From the IMG/VR virus record IMGVR_UViG_3300022756_000004, positions 1 through 64,000 of that record: 64,000 nt of DNA. One strand, written 5' to 3'. Positions 1-7,206 of the stretch are shown in pieces; the first letter of the stretch is position 1; every line of letters starts with the position of its first letter. The stretch is from a virus. Made by a program: the position numbers and the translations under genes. The notes beneath the pieces are model-generated. The model did not search any database, had not been told where the DNA came from, and was given only the letters and a program-made list of their open reading frames with translations.

Positions 1-60
1 CTGGACGACATCGTTCCCGACGACCTGCCCACCGAGCCCCCGGTCGAGACCCAGGGCTAA
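1..60 (+). CDS. 3' end of an unidentified gene (partial)
   Basis: The first 19 codons of the window are open in frame 1 and end at TAA 58-60. The visible C-terminal tail is rich in Asp, Pro and Glu (LDDIVPDDLPTEPPVETQG). The start lies outside the window. Such acidic, proline-rich tails are common in phage proteins and give no function. Everything downstream to 1046 looks non-coding, so this is the last gene of the preceding operon. Confidence 0.6.
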   Translation: MDDIVPDDLPTEPPVETQG

Positions 61-359
61 GCTTCCGAATGTAGTATCCTCTAGAGGATCCTTCATCAGG
101 GCGGCTCTAGCCTCGTAGCCGTGGAAGACAACGAGGCGCGGCCTGGGTACGCCAGTGAAACTGCCCGTGAACCACACAGAGTTCCAAGCTAGGGCGGAAT
201 CCAACGAGAGAGTAGCACTCTCTTAGCCCTGCCGGTAGCCGGGTATCGTGAGAGCGCCGCAAGGTAGACTCCCGGACATAAGCTTCGGCCGGGCGCTGAA
301 GGCACAAAGGGACCGGAGTATAGGATCAGCGGGCATACACCAAGGCCCTATATTTCCGA
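61..359 (+). other. non-coding, hairpin-rich region upstream of the tRNA
   Basis: No convincing ORF. Visible structure: a 14-nt perfect palindrome ATCCTCTAGAGGAT (76-89); a 6-bp stem CCTCGT/ACGAGG (111-116 with 131-136); a nested stem-loop in which AGGGC/GCCCT (191-195, 226-230) encloses AGAGAGT/ACTCTCT (207-213, 217-223). The string TATCCT followed by AGAGG near 75-87 resembles the sequence just before the terminase gene (1492-1502), so it may be a promoter for this stretch. Probably transcribed structured RNA around the tRNA genes; role unknown. Confidence 0.5.
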
Positions 360-433
360 AGCGGGATAGCGCAGTTAGGCAGCGCGTCGGGCTCATAATC
401 CGAAGGCCGTGGGTTCAAATCCCACTCCCGCCA
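360..433 (+). tRNA. tRNA with CAU anticodon (Met, or Ile2 if modified)
   Basis: A complete cloverleaf can be drawn: acceptor 360-366/426-432, D-stem GCGC 369-372/382-385, anticodon stem TCGGG/TCCGA 387-391/399-403 with loop CTCATAA (anticodon CAT at 394-396), T-stem GTGGG/CCCAC 409-413/421-425 with loop TTCAAAT, discriminator A433, no encoded CCA. The first acceptor pair is an A-C mismatch; the other six pair. The anticodon stem lacks the three consecutive G-C pairs typical of initiator tRNA, so this is more likely an elongator tRNA-Met or a lysidine-modified tRNA-Ile. Confidence 0.9.
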
Positions 434-626
434 CGAGTAGTAGTAGCCATTCAAGAATCGCACAAGTGCAGCTACTACGAGTCAGGTAGACCGATTACCT
501 CTGCGGGGTAAGCTCTCGCAGTTAAGAGCGGTGTAGGTATTGGTTTGTGGATAGGGGAGTAGCTACCTCAAGTCTAGGCCAGCCGAACAGAGCGCGCCCC
601 GATCTTTTTAAACACTCCGGGGCTGC
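434..626 (+). other. non-coding spacer with several stem-loops
   Basis: No convincing gene. Perfect stems: GTAGTAGC/GCTACTAC (440-447 with 471-478), AGGTA/TACCT around 484-500 with a 7-nt loop, GCTCT/AGAGC around 511-528, and GCCCCG/CGGGGC (596-601 with 618-623) ending four bases before the tRNA-like element. Some 5-bp stems with 6-8-nt loops resemble isolated tRNA arms, but I could not assemble a full cloverleaf. Confidence 0.4.
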
Positions 627-696
627 GGACCCTTAGCTCATTGGCTGAGCACTCGGGAGCCCGAGAGGTAGGCAGGTTCGATTCCTGCAGAGTCCA
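627..696 (+). tRNA. tRNA-like element with a shortened anticodon loop (degenerate tRNA?)
   Basis: Acceptor 627-633/689-695 (six of seven pairs), U8 and A9, D-stem GCTC/GAGC (636-639/647-650), T-stem GCAGG/CCTGC (672-676/684-688) with canonical TTCGATT loop and discriminator A696 are all present. The anticodon stem CTCGG/CCGAG (652-656/661-665) pairs perfectly but encloses only GAGC, four bases instead of seven, so no normal anticodon exists. It may be a decayed tRNA or a tRNA mimic. The D- and T-arm sequences are those of an ordinary tRNA. Confidence 0.6.
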
Positions 697-1000
697 CGTT
701 GAGAGTAGTGTCCCATTGACCATAATAGTCGTTTGGATACGTCCACTGCTCTCAGCTTAGCTTCCCGAAGCGGTAACGCAGCCTAGGGATACGGCCCAGG
801 TCTCATCCCCCAGAGACTGGCCGTACGAGGTTGCTGGACCTCGAGAGCAAACCAGCCACTGAGCTCCTGAGCACGAGCTGACAACAAAAGATACTCAGTG
901 GTCTAGAGTGCGACCCGAGGAATAAATCTACTCTAGGGAAGGGACGAACCCGAACTATAGAATCCCCTGGTTGCCCTGCCCATGCTTCCGCGCTGGGTAG
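697..1000 (+). other. non-coding region with tandem hairpins before the first head gene
   Basis: No gene is convincing. Perfect inverted repeats follow one another: GTCTC/GAGAC within 815-840, CGAGGT/ACCTCG around 826-843, CCACTGAG/CTCAGTGG (856-863 with 894-901), CTAGAGT/ACTCTAG (903-909 with 930-936). The series ends just before a promoter-like GGTATACT (1001-1008). Confidence 0.4.
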
Positions 1001-1008
1001 GGTATACT
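1001..1008 (+). promoter_or_regulatory. candidate promoter -10 (GGTATACT)
   Basis: TATACT with the upstream GG shared by several candidate promoters in this window lies 38 nt before the first head-module ATG. No good -35 hexamer is visible 16-18 nt upstream, so it would rely on an extended -10 or an activator. Confidence 0.4.
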
Positions 1009-1046
1009 GGTCTCTAGGCTGAATACGGAATAGACAGGAGAAAGCG

Positions 1047-1295
1047 ATGGGAGCAGTAAAGCGATTCCAGCATCGCGGTGGGCAGTTCAATCCCATCTTG
1101 CGAGAGGTGGGTCAGCAGGACATTGACGCGGCTACCGAGCTCGCGATCCACACCGCATCGACCTTGCGTCGGCGTTCCCCGCAGGCTCCTCAGAACCGCT
1201 TCATCGGCGCGAACAGCACCTCGGGTTTCCCGGCCGGTGGGCAGCGCATTCGGGGCGGTACGTCCAATCCGATCCGCAACAGCAAGTTCGTATAG
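1047..1295 (+). CDS. small basic protein upstream of terminase
   Basis: An 82-aa ORF starting at ATG 1047 behind an AGGAGAAAG ribosome-binding site seven to eight bases upstream. The protein is rich in Arg, Gly, Gln and Asn (MGAVKRFQHRGGQFNP at the start; GGQRIRGGTSNPIRNSKF near the end), has no hydrophobic core segment and no motif I recognise. Its position directly before the large terminase is where a small terminase subunit or a DNA-binding head protein would sit, but nothing in the sequence shows a helix-turn-helix. A longer overlapping frame (1078-1374) has no ribosome-binding site and is rejected. Confidence 0.6.
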   Translation: MGAVKRFQHRGGQFNPILREVGQQDIDAATELAIHTASTLRRRSPQAPQNRFIGANSTSGFPAGGQRIRGGTSNPIRNSKFV

Positions 1296-1406
1296 ACATC
1301 GGCTGCCGGTGCCGCCAGGGGTTCCGCCTTTTCCTCTGTCTGTGCAGCCGATAGGACTGGCGATCGCGTATTAGCTTCGTCGGCCGGTACGCTCGATCCC
1401 GTCCAA

Positions 1407-1447
1407 CACAGAACCTCGCTAGAGACCACCACTAGCGAGGTTCTGTG
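1407..1447 (+). terminator. 16-bp perfect hairpin, probable transcription terminator
   Basis: CACAGAACCTCGCTAG (1407-1422) pairs without mismatch with 1432-1447 around a 9-nt loop. There is no T-run afterwards, as is usual for many actinobacterial and actinophage terminators. It separates the leader gene (ends 1295) from a fresh promoter-like site before terL. The rest of 1296-1503 shows no gene. Confidence 0.6.
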
Positions 1448-1491
1448 CTATTGAGAACTAGGAGAGCGGGCGAACACCCCGCTTCGCGTGG

Positions 1492-1503
1492 TATCCTAGA
1501 GGC
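1492..1503 (+). promoter_or_regulatory. candidate promoter for a leaderless terL mRNA
   Basis: TATCCT (1492-1497) sits exactly six bases before ATG 1504. There is only a short AGAGG between them, too close to the start for an ordinary ribosome-binding site. In actinobacteria a TANNNT hexamer 6-7 nt upstream of an ATG typically yields leaderless transcripts starting at the A of ATG; the same spacing recurs at 15115, 32736 and 33076. Confidence 0.4.
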
Positions 1504-3051
1504 ATGGCAGCCCCACACATCTTCGATAAGTGGGCGATTCTAGACTACATTGGGTGGGATCCACATCCGGGACAGTTGATGATCGCCGAGTCTACGGCCC
1601 GGCATCGAGTAGCTTCGTGTGGTCGTCGTTTCGGCAAGAGCGACTTGGGTGGACACGAGCTAGTCCCGGAAGCTTTCTATACGCTCACGCAGAAGAAGCG
1701 CCTCGAACATGAGATGAAGCGGCGTGAGTTCTGGATCGTAGGGCCTAACTACAGCGATAGCGAGAAAGAGTTTCGCGTCCTGTACAACGAGCTAACGAGG
1801 CTGGACGTTCCTTTCGACAAGCCGGGCACCTACAACGACCCTCTTGGCGGAAGTATGCACATCTCTCTATGGGATGGTAGATTCCAGGTGCACGGCAAGT
1901 CGGCGGCTCACCCGGAGAGCTTGGTGGGTGAAGGTCTCAGCGGGGTGATCATGGCTGAGGCAGCGAAGATCAAAGAGCGGGTGTGGACCAAGTCTATTCG
2001 TCCTACCCTGGCAGACTTCAACGGCTGGTCGCTGCATACCTCCACCCCTGAGGGCAAGAATCACTTCTATGAGAAGTGGCGCATGGGCCAGGACCCCGGT
2101 ATTCCGGACTGGGCTAGCTGGCGTGCGCCCTCGTGGATCAATCCTTACGTCTATCGCAAGCCCACAAAAGCGCGAGATGTGAAGACGTTGCAACAGCTGA
2201 TGAGTGCAGAGTTCGCGACTTTAGGTGCATCGGCAGCTGAGCTGCTCATGGAGAAGGCAGAGCGCGAGAACCCTGATGATACCATTGGGCGTCTCCAGAA
2301 GATGTGTCAGGCGCATGGATTAGCTGTGGATTCTGAGATCCTAGACCTCATGGATTCTATGACGCAGGAGAGCTTTAATCAAGAAATCGGTGCAGATTTC
2401 ACTGAATTCGTAGGCCGCGTATTCAAGGAATTCGATGAAGAGATCCATGTCGGGGATCTGGAATACGATCCAGATTGGCAAACTTTCGGTGCGGTGGATT
2501 ATGGATTCACGAATCCTAACGTATGGCTTCTCATTCAGGTGGGACCCTGGGGAGACGTCAACGTCCTCAAGGAGTTCTACCAGCCCGGCCTTACTGCTCA
2601 AGAGTTCGCTGATGAGGTCTACCGGCGGGGGCTCGCGCCATCCAGCCTTATCACTTTCTATCCAGATCCGGCCTCACCAGGCGATACTCGTATACTCGAG
2701 AACACGCTGAAGGTGCGCGCGCGAGGCAATACCGGAGGTGAGCTACAGCATCGAATTGATGCTATTCGCAAGTCTCTCAAGGAAGTAAATGCACACGTAC
2801 CGCGTGGTCATGTGGATCGTAGACCGCAGCTGATGATAGACCGGTCGTGTACAATGTGCATTTACGAGTTTAATGAGTACAGATATCCTGAGAAAAGGGA
2901 GCAGAGTTCCGTCGCATCTCAGGAACTTCCAATGAAGAAGGACGATCACACGCCCGAGGCACTGGGTCGTTTCTTCAAGGGATTCTTCGGTACGCCTCAA
3001 GATCGAGCGTCCGAAAGTCGATCCAGAAAGGCTAAGGTTCGCGCACGATGA
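1504..3051 (+). CDS. terL: terminase large subunit
   Basis: 515 aa, the normal length for TerL, the ATPase/nuclease motor that packages DNA into the prohead and cuts it. Walker A is CGRRFGKS (residues 39-46); a Walker B-like strand GVIMAEAAK lies near residues 147-155, with the catalytic Glu but an Ala where Asp is common; the C-terminal RNase H-like nuclease has the metal-binding Asp in AVDYGFTNP near residue 331. It overlaps the portal gene by 4 nt. The ATG start is preceded only by AGAGG and a TATCCT hexamer, so translation may be leaderless. Confidence 0.92.
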   Translation: MAAPHIFDKWAILDYIGWDPHPGQLMIAESTARHRVASCGRRFGKSDLGGHELVPEAFYTLTQKKRLEHEMKRREFWIVGPNYSDSEKEFRVLYNELTRLDVPFDKPGTYNDPLGGSMHISLWDGRFQVHGKSAAHPESLVGEGLSGVIMAEAAKIKERVWTKSIRPTLADFNGWSLHTSTPEGKNHFYEKWRMGQDPGIPDWASWRAPSWINPYVYRKPTKARDVKTLQQLMSAEFATLGASAAELLMEKAERENPDDTIGRLQKMCQAHGLAVDSEILDLMDSMTQESFNQEIGADFTEFVGRVFKEFDEEIHVGDLEYDPDWQTFGAVDYGFTNPNVWLLIQVGPWGDVNVLKEFYQPGLTAQEFADEVYRRGLAPSSLITFYPDPASPGDTRILENTLKVRARGNTGGELQHRIDAIRKSLKEVNAHVPRGHVDRRPQLMIDRSCTMCIYEFNEYRYPEKREQSSVASQELPMKKDDHTPEALGRFFKGFFGTPQDRASESRSRKAKVRAR

Positions 3052-4739
3052 CAAGTCCACTCACGGCGGCTGGTCAGTACGCGAGTGCCGTTCCGTTCTT
3101 CGACAAGGTTGCCTTGGATTCGAATCTGGCATCTTCTGGCGAAGACATGTTCCGCATTCGGGCGTACAAGCTGTATGAAGACTTCTATCATAATCGTCCC
3201 GAGATGTTCAAGGTCCTGCTGCGAGGTGAGGACCAAGACGGGCTGGAGTTGTACATCCCGTCCGCGCGCAAAATGGTGGACGCAGCGAATCGTTTCCTCG
3301 CTAAGGACTTCAGCTATGTGGTGAGCCCCAAATTCGGAGACAATGCGCAGCGAGCCGAAGCTGAACTGGCGATGAGCAATCTCTTCAAGCGCGAGAAGAT
3401 GCACTCCAAATTCAACAACCAGCGGCGCTACTATCTCATTCGCGGGGATGCGCTATGGCACATCACCGCTGACGAGACCAAGCTGCCAGGTTCCAAGATA
3501 AGCATTCATGAGCTGAACCCTAGTAACTACTTCGCGATCGAAGATCCCGATAATTCGGATCGGTTGCTGGGTGCGCACCTCGTAGACTTCGTGCAAGACC
3601 CGAACAAGCCGGACGATCGCTCGGCCAAGATTGTTCGTCGTCAGACGTACCTTCGAGCGAACGCCGTGCTCGACAAGAATGGTGGTTACTTTGTCCCACT
3701 GGGGAGCGATCCCGGAGGATGGACTAGTGCGCTAACCTTCTGGGAAATTGGTAAGTGGGACGATCGGTATCTGAAGACGGCAGATCTCAAGCCGGTATCG
3801 AATCCAGCGACTAAGCCTCAGTTCGCGCTGGATGCTCGCATCACTTCGATGCCGATCTACCACTGGAAGAACAATCAGATCCCCGGACAGACCTACGGCC
3901 TCAGCGAGATCGCAGGCGTAGAGACTCTCATCTCGGGCATCAATCAGTCTCTCACAGACGAGAACCTGACGCTGGTGATGCAAGGTCTCGGCGTGTACGC
4001 GACGGACGCAGCTCCGCCAAAGAACGCAGACGGCACTGATGGCGATTGGACCATCGGCCCCGCCACAGTGGCTGAGGTGGGACAGGGCAACTTCTTCAAT
4101 CGCGTGAGCGGCGTGTCCACCGTGGCCCCGTTCCAAGATCACAGCAAGTCGCTTCACGAGCACATGTCTCAGGCGCTGGGCATTCCCGAGATCGCGCAAG
4201 GCCGAGTAGACGTCACGGTGGCGGAATCGGGCATCTCGCTGTCGCTTCAGCTGGGACCGATTCTTTCGAACAATGAGGTGAAGGAAGTAGAGATTCTGGG
4301 TACGCACGACCAGATGTTCTACGACCTGATGACCATGTGGTTCCCCGTGTTCGAGAGTCTGGACCTTCCGGATGTGCGGGTTGTCTCAGTAGTGGGCGAT
4401 CCCATGCCCGTGAACCGCGAGGCTCGCATCCAAGAGATCCTGCTGCTCCAGGCTAGTGGTCTCATCACTATCGCACAGGCACAGGCCAAGCTGTCGCAGT
4501 ACGGCTACACCTTCGACGAAGGTGATGATCTCAAGGTGGTTCAGGAGGCTGCTGCGATCGCTGCCGCTCAGAATGGCGATGAGCTGGCGAATCGTTGGGC
4601 TCAGGAGATTGAAGGCCAAGCGAAGAATTGGTCTGCGAATATCGGCACCTCCAGTGTTGCGAGTGCCGCAGTTCAGGGCACGGGCGCACCCTCTGTGACC
4701 ACGGTAACGAACAACAACGCGGGGCCGGGCGCAAGGTAG
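3048..4739 (+). CDS. portal protein
   Basis: 563 aa, starting in the ATGA overlap with terL. Portal proteins form the dodecameric ring through which DNA enters and leaves the capsid. Assignment rests on position directly after terL, length, and a portal-like N-terminal region (Arg/Tyr-rich helices, then a long alpha/beta core with SPKFGDN and a FFNRVSGVSTV segment near the middle) followed by an Ala/Gln-rich C-terminal tail. No catalytic motif is expected. A different minor head protein is unlikely at this size and place. Confidence 0.85.
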   Translation: MTSPLTAAGQYASAVPFFDKVALDSNLASSGEDMFRIRAYKLYEDFYHNRPEMFKVLLRGEDQDGLELYIPSARKMVDAANRFLAKDFSYVVSPKFGDNAQRAEAELAMSNLFKREKMHSKFNNQRRYYLIRGDALWHITADETKLPGSKISIHELNPSNYFAIEDPDNSDRLLGAHLVDFVQDPNKPDDRSAKIVRRQTYLRANAVLDKNGGYFVPLGSDPGGWTSALTFWEIGKWDDRYLKTADLKPVSNPATKPQFALDARITSMPIYHWKNNQIPGQTYGLSEIAGVETLISGINQSLTDENLTLVMQGLGVYATDAAPPKNADGTDGDWTIGPATVAEVGQGNFFNRVSGVSTVAPFQDHSKSLHEHMSQALGIPEIAQGRVDVTVAESGISLSLQLGPILSNNEVKEVEILGTHDQMFYDLMTMWFPVFESLDLPDVRVVSVVGDPMPVNREARIQEILLLQASGLITIAQAQAKLSQYGYTFDEGDDLKVVQEAAAIAAAQNGDELANRWAQEIEGQAKNWSANIGTSSVASAAVQGTGAPSVTTVTNNNAGPGAR

Positions 4740-4742
4740 AAT
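4735..4742 (+). promoter_or_regulatory. candidate promoter -10 (GGTAGAAT)
   Basis: TAGAAT preceded by GG straddles the portal stop codon and lies 24 nt before the next GTG start, which has its own GAGGAGGAG ribosome-binding site. It fits the GGTANNNT pattern seen before several transcription units here. Confidence 0.35.
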
Positions 4743-4766
4743 AGGTCAAAGCACTGAGGAGGAGTC

Positions 4767-4964
4767 GTGGCGTTCGGCATTCGCAAGTTTGCGGTACGAG
4801 TGCAGCGGCAGAACGCGAGTGTCAGGCGTCCCGTCCATAACACCCTGGTCATGCAACACCGGATCGGGGCGGGCGTCAAGGCTCCCAAGTCTGCCAAGAA
4901 GGCGGAAGATAGATTGAAGAATCTTCTACGCGGGTCCAAGCTGAAGAGGGGATTGAAGCACTGA
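4767..4964 (+). CDS. small basic head-region protein
   Basis: 65 aa from GTG 4767, placed by a strong GAGGAGGAG ribosome-binding site. Very rich in Lys and Arg (for example LKNLLRGSKLKRGLKH at the C-terminus), with no membrane segment. Overlaps the next start by one base (TGATG). I do not recognise it; the charge and location suggest a DNA-binding or internal head protein, which is inference only. Confidence 0.65.
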   Translation: MAFGIRKFAVRVQRQNASVRRPVHNTLVMQHRIGAGVKAPKSAKKAEDRLKNLLRGSKLKRGLKH

Positions 4965-6016
4965 TGGCACGTCGTCGTAAGTACAATCCCTCCCAGAAGC
5001 GGGACTTCCATGGTCGTTGGTCAACCGGTTCTCTTGGAGGACTCAAGACCGCTGGCGCTACTCCTATCAAGAGGAGTAGTTCTATGGCTAGCGCTACCGG
5101 GGGAAACACCAAGCGTTACGATGCGTTCCTTGCGAAACAGGCACAGCAGAAGCAGGCCGCGCGTAGGACGAACATCAAGCGGGCCGCGCTTGGTGCGGTG
5201 GTCGTAGGTGCTGCCGGTGCGGGGGCGTATATTGGTTCACGTGGAAACAACAAGGGAACCAAGGATGCCCCGCTCGGAAACGTCGCACACGTTCCCGTCA
5301 AATCTAAAGGACCGAAAGCGCCGTTCATTGGAAAGATCACTGAGCCAACGAAAATGGAGACTGCACCGAGCCCGTCTCGCACAGTTTCTCCTGCACCTGT
5401 TCACGCGAAAGCAGTAAACGGAACCGAGGTTAAGCCGAGTAAGCCCACGGCTAAATCGAATCCCACTTCTTCGCCAGTGGCAGCCAAGGTGACGACCGGT
5501 GTCGCAACAGTGCAGAGCGAACGTGCACTGGTAGATCTGAAGCGCAAGGGGCCGAAGCCGAAGTCTAATCCTACGAGCAATTCCGTCCCTACGCCGGGCG
5601 CGCTCATCACCGAAGACGGCAAGCACGTCACGGTCGTCAAGGGGCTGAACGACGCCGAGCGCATTCGTCTGGAGAACAACGCCGTTGCCGCAGCGAAGAA
5701 GCTGGCGGACTTGGAGAAGAAGGCGGGCGTCAACGTAGGTTCGCAGGCTCGTAGGGACTTCGAAAAGAAGAACAAGGCGAAGCGAACCAAGGCGCAGGCT
5801 AAGCTCGACGCCAATGAGGCTATCCGCCTCAAGCGCCGTGAGGATATGTCCAAGGCTATCCAAGATAGCTTCGGGGCCGGGGCAGTGGTAAAGGCTACAG
5901 GGTCCCGGAGGGACCGAGCTGAGGCGCGGTACGTGTCTATCCTTGAGAATATGATGGATAGGGGTACAGCTCTCAATCGTGCGCAGCGCAAGTTCCTCAA
6001 AGATTACGGAGTATGA
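4964..6016 (+). CDS. basic, Pro/Ser/Lys-rich head-region protein with RDxxGRW motif
   Basis: 350 aa. The N-terminus carries KRDFHGRWSTGS (about residues 12-23), the motif also found at the start of the proteins at 6018 and 6641. Residues about 70-90 form a short Gly/Ala-rich hydrophobic segment, followed by a long low-complexity stretch of Pro, Ser, Lys and Thr and then a charged, helical C-terminal third (AKKLADLEKKAG and following). It looks like a disordered internal virion or scaffolding-associated protein rather than an enzyme. Tightly coupled to its neighbours (TGATG start). Confidence 0.7.
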   Translation: MARRRKYNPSQKRDFHGRWSTGSLGGLKTAGATPIKRSSSMASATGGNTKRYDAFLAKQAQQKQAARRTNIKRAALGAVVVGAAGAGAYIGSRGNNKGTKDAPLGNVAHVPVKSKGPKAPFIGKITEPTKMETAPSPSRTVSPAPVHAKAVNGTEVKPSKPTAKSNPTSSPVAAKVTTGVATVQSERALVDLKRKGPKPKSNPTSNSVPTPGALITEDGKHVTVVKGLNDAERIRLENNAVAAAKKLADLEKKAGVNVGSQARRDFEKKNKAKRTKAQAKLDANEAIRLKRREDMSKAIQDSFGAGAVVKATGSRRDRAEARYVSILENMMDRGTALNRAQRKFLKDYGV

Positions 6017-6017
6017 T

Positions 6018-6374
6018 ATGGGACTACGTCGTGGATACAAGCGAGACACCCGAGGCCGGTTCTCTAGGACTGCGGGATCGAAGGGCACCAAGAGCGTAGC
6101 GAAGCGTTCGTCTCCTAAGCGCAAGAGATCGGCGCTCGCAAGCCACAAGGCGGCTCGTCGGGCGATCGCTCAGCATAAGGCTTCAAAGCTTCCGAAGTTG
6201 ACCACGGCTCAGGCGAACGCTCGGCGCAAGAAGATCAGGCGGAACGTCAATATCGCGAGGGCTGTGATTATCGCTGGCGCGGTGGGTGCGCAGGCGTACG
6301 GAGCGCATCAGGCAGCTTCTCCAACCCTCGCGACTCGTCGTATGCACGCTCATGACATGGGGCAGCGAATGTAA
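6018..6374 (+). CDS. small basic protein with RDxxGRF motif
   Basis: 118 aa from ATG 6018, one base after the upstream stop. N-terminus MGLRRGYKRDTRGRFSRTAG repeats the RDxxGR(W/F)S/T motif of its neighbours. The middle is strongly Lys/Arg/Ala-rich and residues about 90-107 (ARAVIIAGAVGAQAYGAH) form one hydrophobic segment. Function unknown; the shared motif with 4964 and 6641 points to a common partner, probably in the head. Confidence 0.65.
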   Translation: MGLRRGYKRDTRGRFSRTAGSKGTKSVAKRSSPKRKRSALASHKAARRAIAQHKASKLPKLTTAQANARRKKIRRNVNIARAVIIAGAVGAQAYGAHQAASPTLATRRMHAHDMGQRM

Positions 6375-6375
6375 T

Positions 6376-6471
6376 ATGGCTCTGTCTAGGATTGAGGACG
6401 AAGATTACATGAAGCGAGCCAGGGCTTATCTGGAGTTAGGAGGTTTTGATCCCATTGTCTCCGAAACGTAA
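6376..6471 (+). CDS. 31-aa micro-protein
   Basis: ATG 6376 to TAA 6471, reading MALSRIEDEDYMKRARAYLE and 11 more residues. It is acidic and helical in contrast to the basic neighbours, begins two bases after the upstream stop and overlaps the next frame, so it is likely translated by coupling. No function can be given. Confidence 0.5.
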   Translation: MALSRIEDEDYMKRARAYLELGGFDPIVSET

Positions 6472-6644
6472 ACGTGGAGTGTATCACGGCTTTAAGTCCA
6501 AGAAGCAATGGCGAAGACCGATGGGCCTTTGCGAGTAAACAGCCATGGGCGCACGAGAAGGCGCATCGCACAGCGGGCGGGCCGAAGATACGGTATCGTA
6601 GGTTGCCAGCGAGCAAGCACAGCGGAAAGAAGGGAAGGCGATGA
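6455..6644 (+). pseudogene. small basic head-region protein split by a +1 frame change
   Basis: Frame B opens at TTG 6455 behind AGGAGG and reads SPKRKRGVYHGFKSKKQWR; it stops at 6536-6538. The next frame (+1) continues as RWAFASKQPWAHEKAHRTAG to TGA 6642-6644, which overlaps the next ATG as ATGA. From memory, phage proteins of the form GFKSxxQWRWAFA...WAHxxAH are common, so the two halves look like one gene. The junction near 6511-6522 contains what looks like seven extra bases. It may be a real frameshift mutation, a programmed +1 shift, or a sequence error. Confidence 0.5.
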
Positions 6645-7186
6645 GCCGGTTCAATAGTCGCCAGGCGCGAGATCGTTTCGGCCGATGGACTTCGGGCCGT
6701 AAGGTCTCGAGCGTGCCCTACACTCGGCATAGTCTTCGCTCTCAGACGGCAGGCATCAACGCTGGCACCAACATCTCCAAGAACTATCGTGTCTCGGCGG
6801 GGGTGCATTTCCGCGTGGAGCGGCGCAGCCCGACCAAGTTCGAAAGTGCAGTCACGGCCAAGAACGAATCCGCCATCAAGAAGCTCGTAAAGAAGATCAG
6901 TCCGGGCGAGCACCTAGATCCCGTGATTGAGAAGACCATTCGCAAGGCCCAGAATCGAGTAACGAGCAAGGTCCTGGGCCAAACGGTGAATCTCGGCAAG
7001 AAGGTCAATGTCCGTGGCGGAACCACGCGGTCCGGCCTTCCTTCCGTGACGGTTCGATATGGTGGCAGCAAGAAGGCTGCTGCGAATCGTTCTTCGGGTA
7101 TCTCTCAGTTCAACTCTGCGATGCAGGGGAAGCGCGTTGCGAGGGCAGCCTCCAAGGCTCCTCGGCCTCAGCGTCGAGGTAAGTAA
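6641..7186 (+). CDS. basic head-region protein with RDxxGRW motif
   Basis: 181 aa, starting in an ATGA overlap, with a GAAGGGAAGG ribosome-binding site upstream. The N-terminus MSRFNSRQARDRFGRWTSGR has the RDxxGRW(T/S) motif seen in the proteins at 4964 and 6018. The remainder is basic, with beta-like segments in the middle (VSAGVHFRVERRSP) and a Lys/Arg/Ala tail. No enzyme motif. Likely a virion-internal or morphogenesis protein by position only. Confidence 0.65.
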   Translation: MSRFNSRQARDRFGRWTSGRKVSSVPYTRHSLRSQTAGINAGTNISKNYRVSAGVHFRVERRSPTKFESAVTAKNESAIKKLVKKISPGEHLDPVIEKTIRKAQNRVTSKVLGQTVNLGKKVNVRGGTTRSGLPSVTVRYGGSKKAAANRSSGISQFNSAMQGKRVARAASKAPRPQRRGK

Positions 7187-7206
7187 TGTTCACGGAAGGA
7201 GACGTC

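Noticed and set aside
81-92. TCTAGAGGATCC resembling a cloning-vector polylinker
   Set aside because: The match stops at 12-13 bases, flanking restriction sites of vectors are missing, and it is part of a natural 14-nt palindrome.
770-850. Possible third tRNA
   Set aside because: Stem-loops resembling anticodon and T arms are present, but acceptor and D stems cannot be drawn, and loops are 6 or 8 nt.
1078-1374. 98-aa frame overlapping the small gene before terL
   Set aside because: No ribosome-binding site at ATG 1078 and Arg/Pro/Ser-rich shadow composition; ATG 1047 in the other frame has a good site.
5237-6148. 303-aa minus-strand frame
   Set aside because: Shadow of Lys-rich plus-strand genes (Lys codons read as Leu/Phe on the other strand), no start signals.
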